DNA of 5,151 nucleotides from NCBI GenBank assembly GCA_035263705.1, contig DATFRA010000260.1, positions 1 through 5,151 of the forward strand. The letters run 5' to 3'. The position numbers were made by a program, and so were the translations under genes. Below, in pieces: positions 4,376 through 5,151 of this stretch (positions within the stretch are counted from its first letter, which is position 1; each line of letters begins with the position of its first letter). The stretch comes from DASZHJ01 sp035263705 (GTDB lineage: Bacteria; Pseudomonadota; Alphaproteobacteria; ATCC43930; CGMCC-115725). The notes below the pieces were generated by a model that was not told the origin of the DNA, ran no database searches, and saw nothing but the letters and a program-made list of their open reading frames with translations.

Positions 4376-5151
4376 GTGCACGGCGCCGGACGGCGGAATC
4401 TTAACATGACGGGTGGAATGCGGTTCGTGAGGGTCACGGCGGTGGCCGGACTGATCCTGGGCGGCTTGTCGGGCGCAGTGAGCGGCGCCCGCGCGCAGGA
4501 TGACGGGTTGTCGCGCCTCGTCACTGGCGCCATCGGGTTGCTCAATCCGTTTGGTTCGCCGGCCGCGGCGCCGCCTGGCAAGGACGATTGGAGCGGGGAG
4601 TCGGGCTCCTCCGGCCATCCGCTCATGCAAGCCGACGCGATCCGTGCGGCCGCCGCCAACTTCCCCAATTGCATCGCCGGCTACTGGCCCGACGCGGCGC
4701 GCCGCGGCGTCACCCGCGAGACGTTCGAGACATACGCGACCGGGCTGACGCCCGATCTCAAGATCATGGACTTCGTCGACTCCCAGCCGGAATTCACCAA
4801 AGCGCTGTGGGACTATCTCGATCTCTTGGTGAGCGACGCCCGCATCAAGCGCGGCCGCGAGATCCTCGCCGCCAACAAAGCGACCTTCGACGCGGTCGAG
4901 AAGGCCTATGGGGTCGATCGCCACGTGGTCGCTGCGATCTGGGGGGTCGAGTCGAATTATTCGACCCAGATCGGCGAGCGGCCGGTGCTGCGCTCGGTTG
5001 CGACGCTCGCCTGCGTCGGACGGCGGCAGGCCTATTTCAAGGACGAGTTCCTCGCCACCCTGGAGATTCTCAATCGCGGCGACGTTACGCCGGAACATCT
5101 CAAGGGCTCGTGGGCCGGCGCATTCGGGCCCACGCAGTTCATGCCAACCGC
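4376..5151 (+). CDS. Lytic murein transglycosylase (MltB/SLT_2 type), 5' part
   Basis: Open to the window end, so about 258 codons are visible and the C-terminus is missing. The enzyme cleaves the MurNAc-GlcNAc bond of peptidoglycan in the periplasm, forming 1,6-anhydro-MurNAc. An exported N-terminus reads MRFVRVTAVAGLILGGLSGA and then VSGARA before QDD, a signal peptide with an AxA-type cleavage site. There is no lipobox Cys, so it is probably soluble rather than a lipoprotein like E. coli MltB. The SLT_2 domain starts near FPNCIAGYWPDAARRGVTRE. The catalytic glutamate is in AAIWGVESNYS (Glu192 from GTG 4376), followed by GERPVLRSVATLAC and GAFGPTQFMPT, a family motif. GTG 4376 has GAGGGAG (4365-4371) upstream. 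ATG 4406 and ATG 4418 are in-frame alternatives with weaker ribosome sites but a more usual signal-peptide length. Confidence 0.9.
   Translation, partial: MHGAGRRNLNMTGGMRFVRVTAVAGLILGGLSGAVSGARAQDDGLSRLVTGAIGLLNPFGSPAAAPPGKDDWSGESGSSGHPLMQADAIRAAAANFPNCIAGYWPDAARRGVTRETFETYATGLTPDLKIMDFVDSQPEFTKALWDYLDLLVSDARIKRGREILAANKATFDAVEKAYGVDRHVVAAIWGVESNYSTQIGERPVLRSVATLACVGRRQAYFKDEFLATLEILNRGDVTPEHLKGSWAGAFGPTQFMPT

Noticed and set aside
4328..5098. Minus-strand ORF of 256 codons over the last gene.
   Set aside because: The plus strand encodes a clear lytic transglycosylase with a signal peptide and catalytic motif; the minus frame lacks any recognisable domain.

Overview
The window is GC-rich chromosomal DNA, most likely from an alphaproteobacterium of the order Hyphomicrobiales, in the Bradyrhizobium/Rhodopseudomonas/Xanthobacteraceae range. 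This rests on the protein flavour, on the type of intergenic palindromes, and on a candidate EcfG-type stress promoter. It is inference; no phylogenetic marker gene is present. No tRNA, rRNA, CRISPR array, transposase or phage gene was seen.

Layout, left to right. (1) 1-349: the C-terminal end of a QmcA-like SPFH (stomatin/paraslipin) membrane protein, + strand. (2) 350-557: a gap holding an imperfect REP-like palindrome. (3) 558-1007: a short NfeD-family membrane protein, the usual partner of QmcA. (4) 1008-1248: a repeat-filled gap between convergent genes, with a 48-bp tandem duplication, nested hairpins and short terminal inverted repeats. (5) 1249-2235, - strand: kdsD, arabinose-5-phosphate isomerase, probably starting at TTG, with a 5' leader that contains an overlapping 38-codon ORF. 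(6) About 2456-2686, +: a frameshifted C-terminal remnant of an outer-membrane beta-barrel protein, ending inside a perfect 13-bp inverted repeat at 2685-2722. (7) 2861-3154, +: a GlsB/YeaQ/YmgE-type small membrane protein behind a candidate EcfG promoter. (8) 3269-4150, -: galU, UDP-glucose pyrophosphorylase. (9) 4376-5151 and beyond, +: an exported MltB-type lytic murein transglycosylase, cut by the window end.

The genes share a cell-envelope theme. KdsD supplies the Kdo precursor for LPS, GalU supplies UDP-glucose for LPS, exopolysaccharide and glucans, the transglycosylase remodels peptidoglycan, and SPFH/NfeD and GlsB are membrane proteins. They do not form one operon: strands alternate and the gaps are large. 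The only likely co-functional pair is SPFH-NfeD. I found no convincing undescribed system. The most interesting parts are the intergenic repeats, the pseudogene-palindrome junction, the kdsD leader and the stress promoter.
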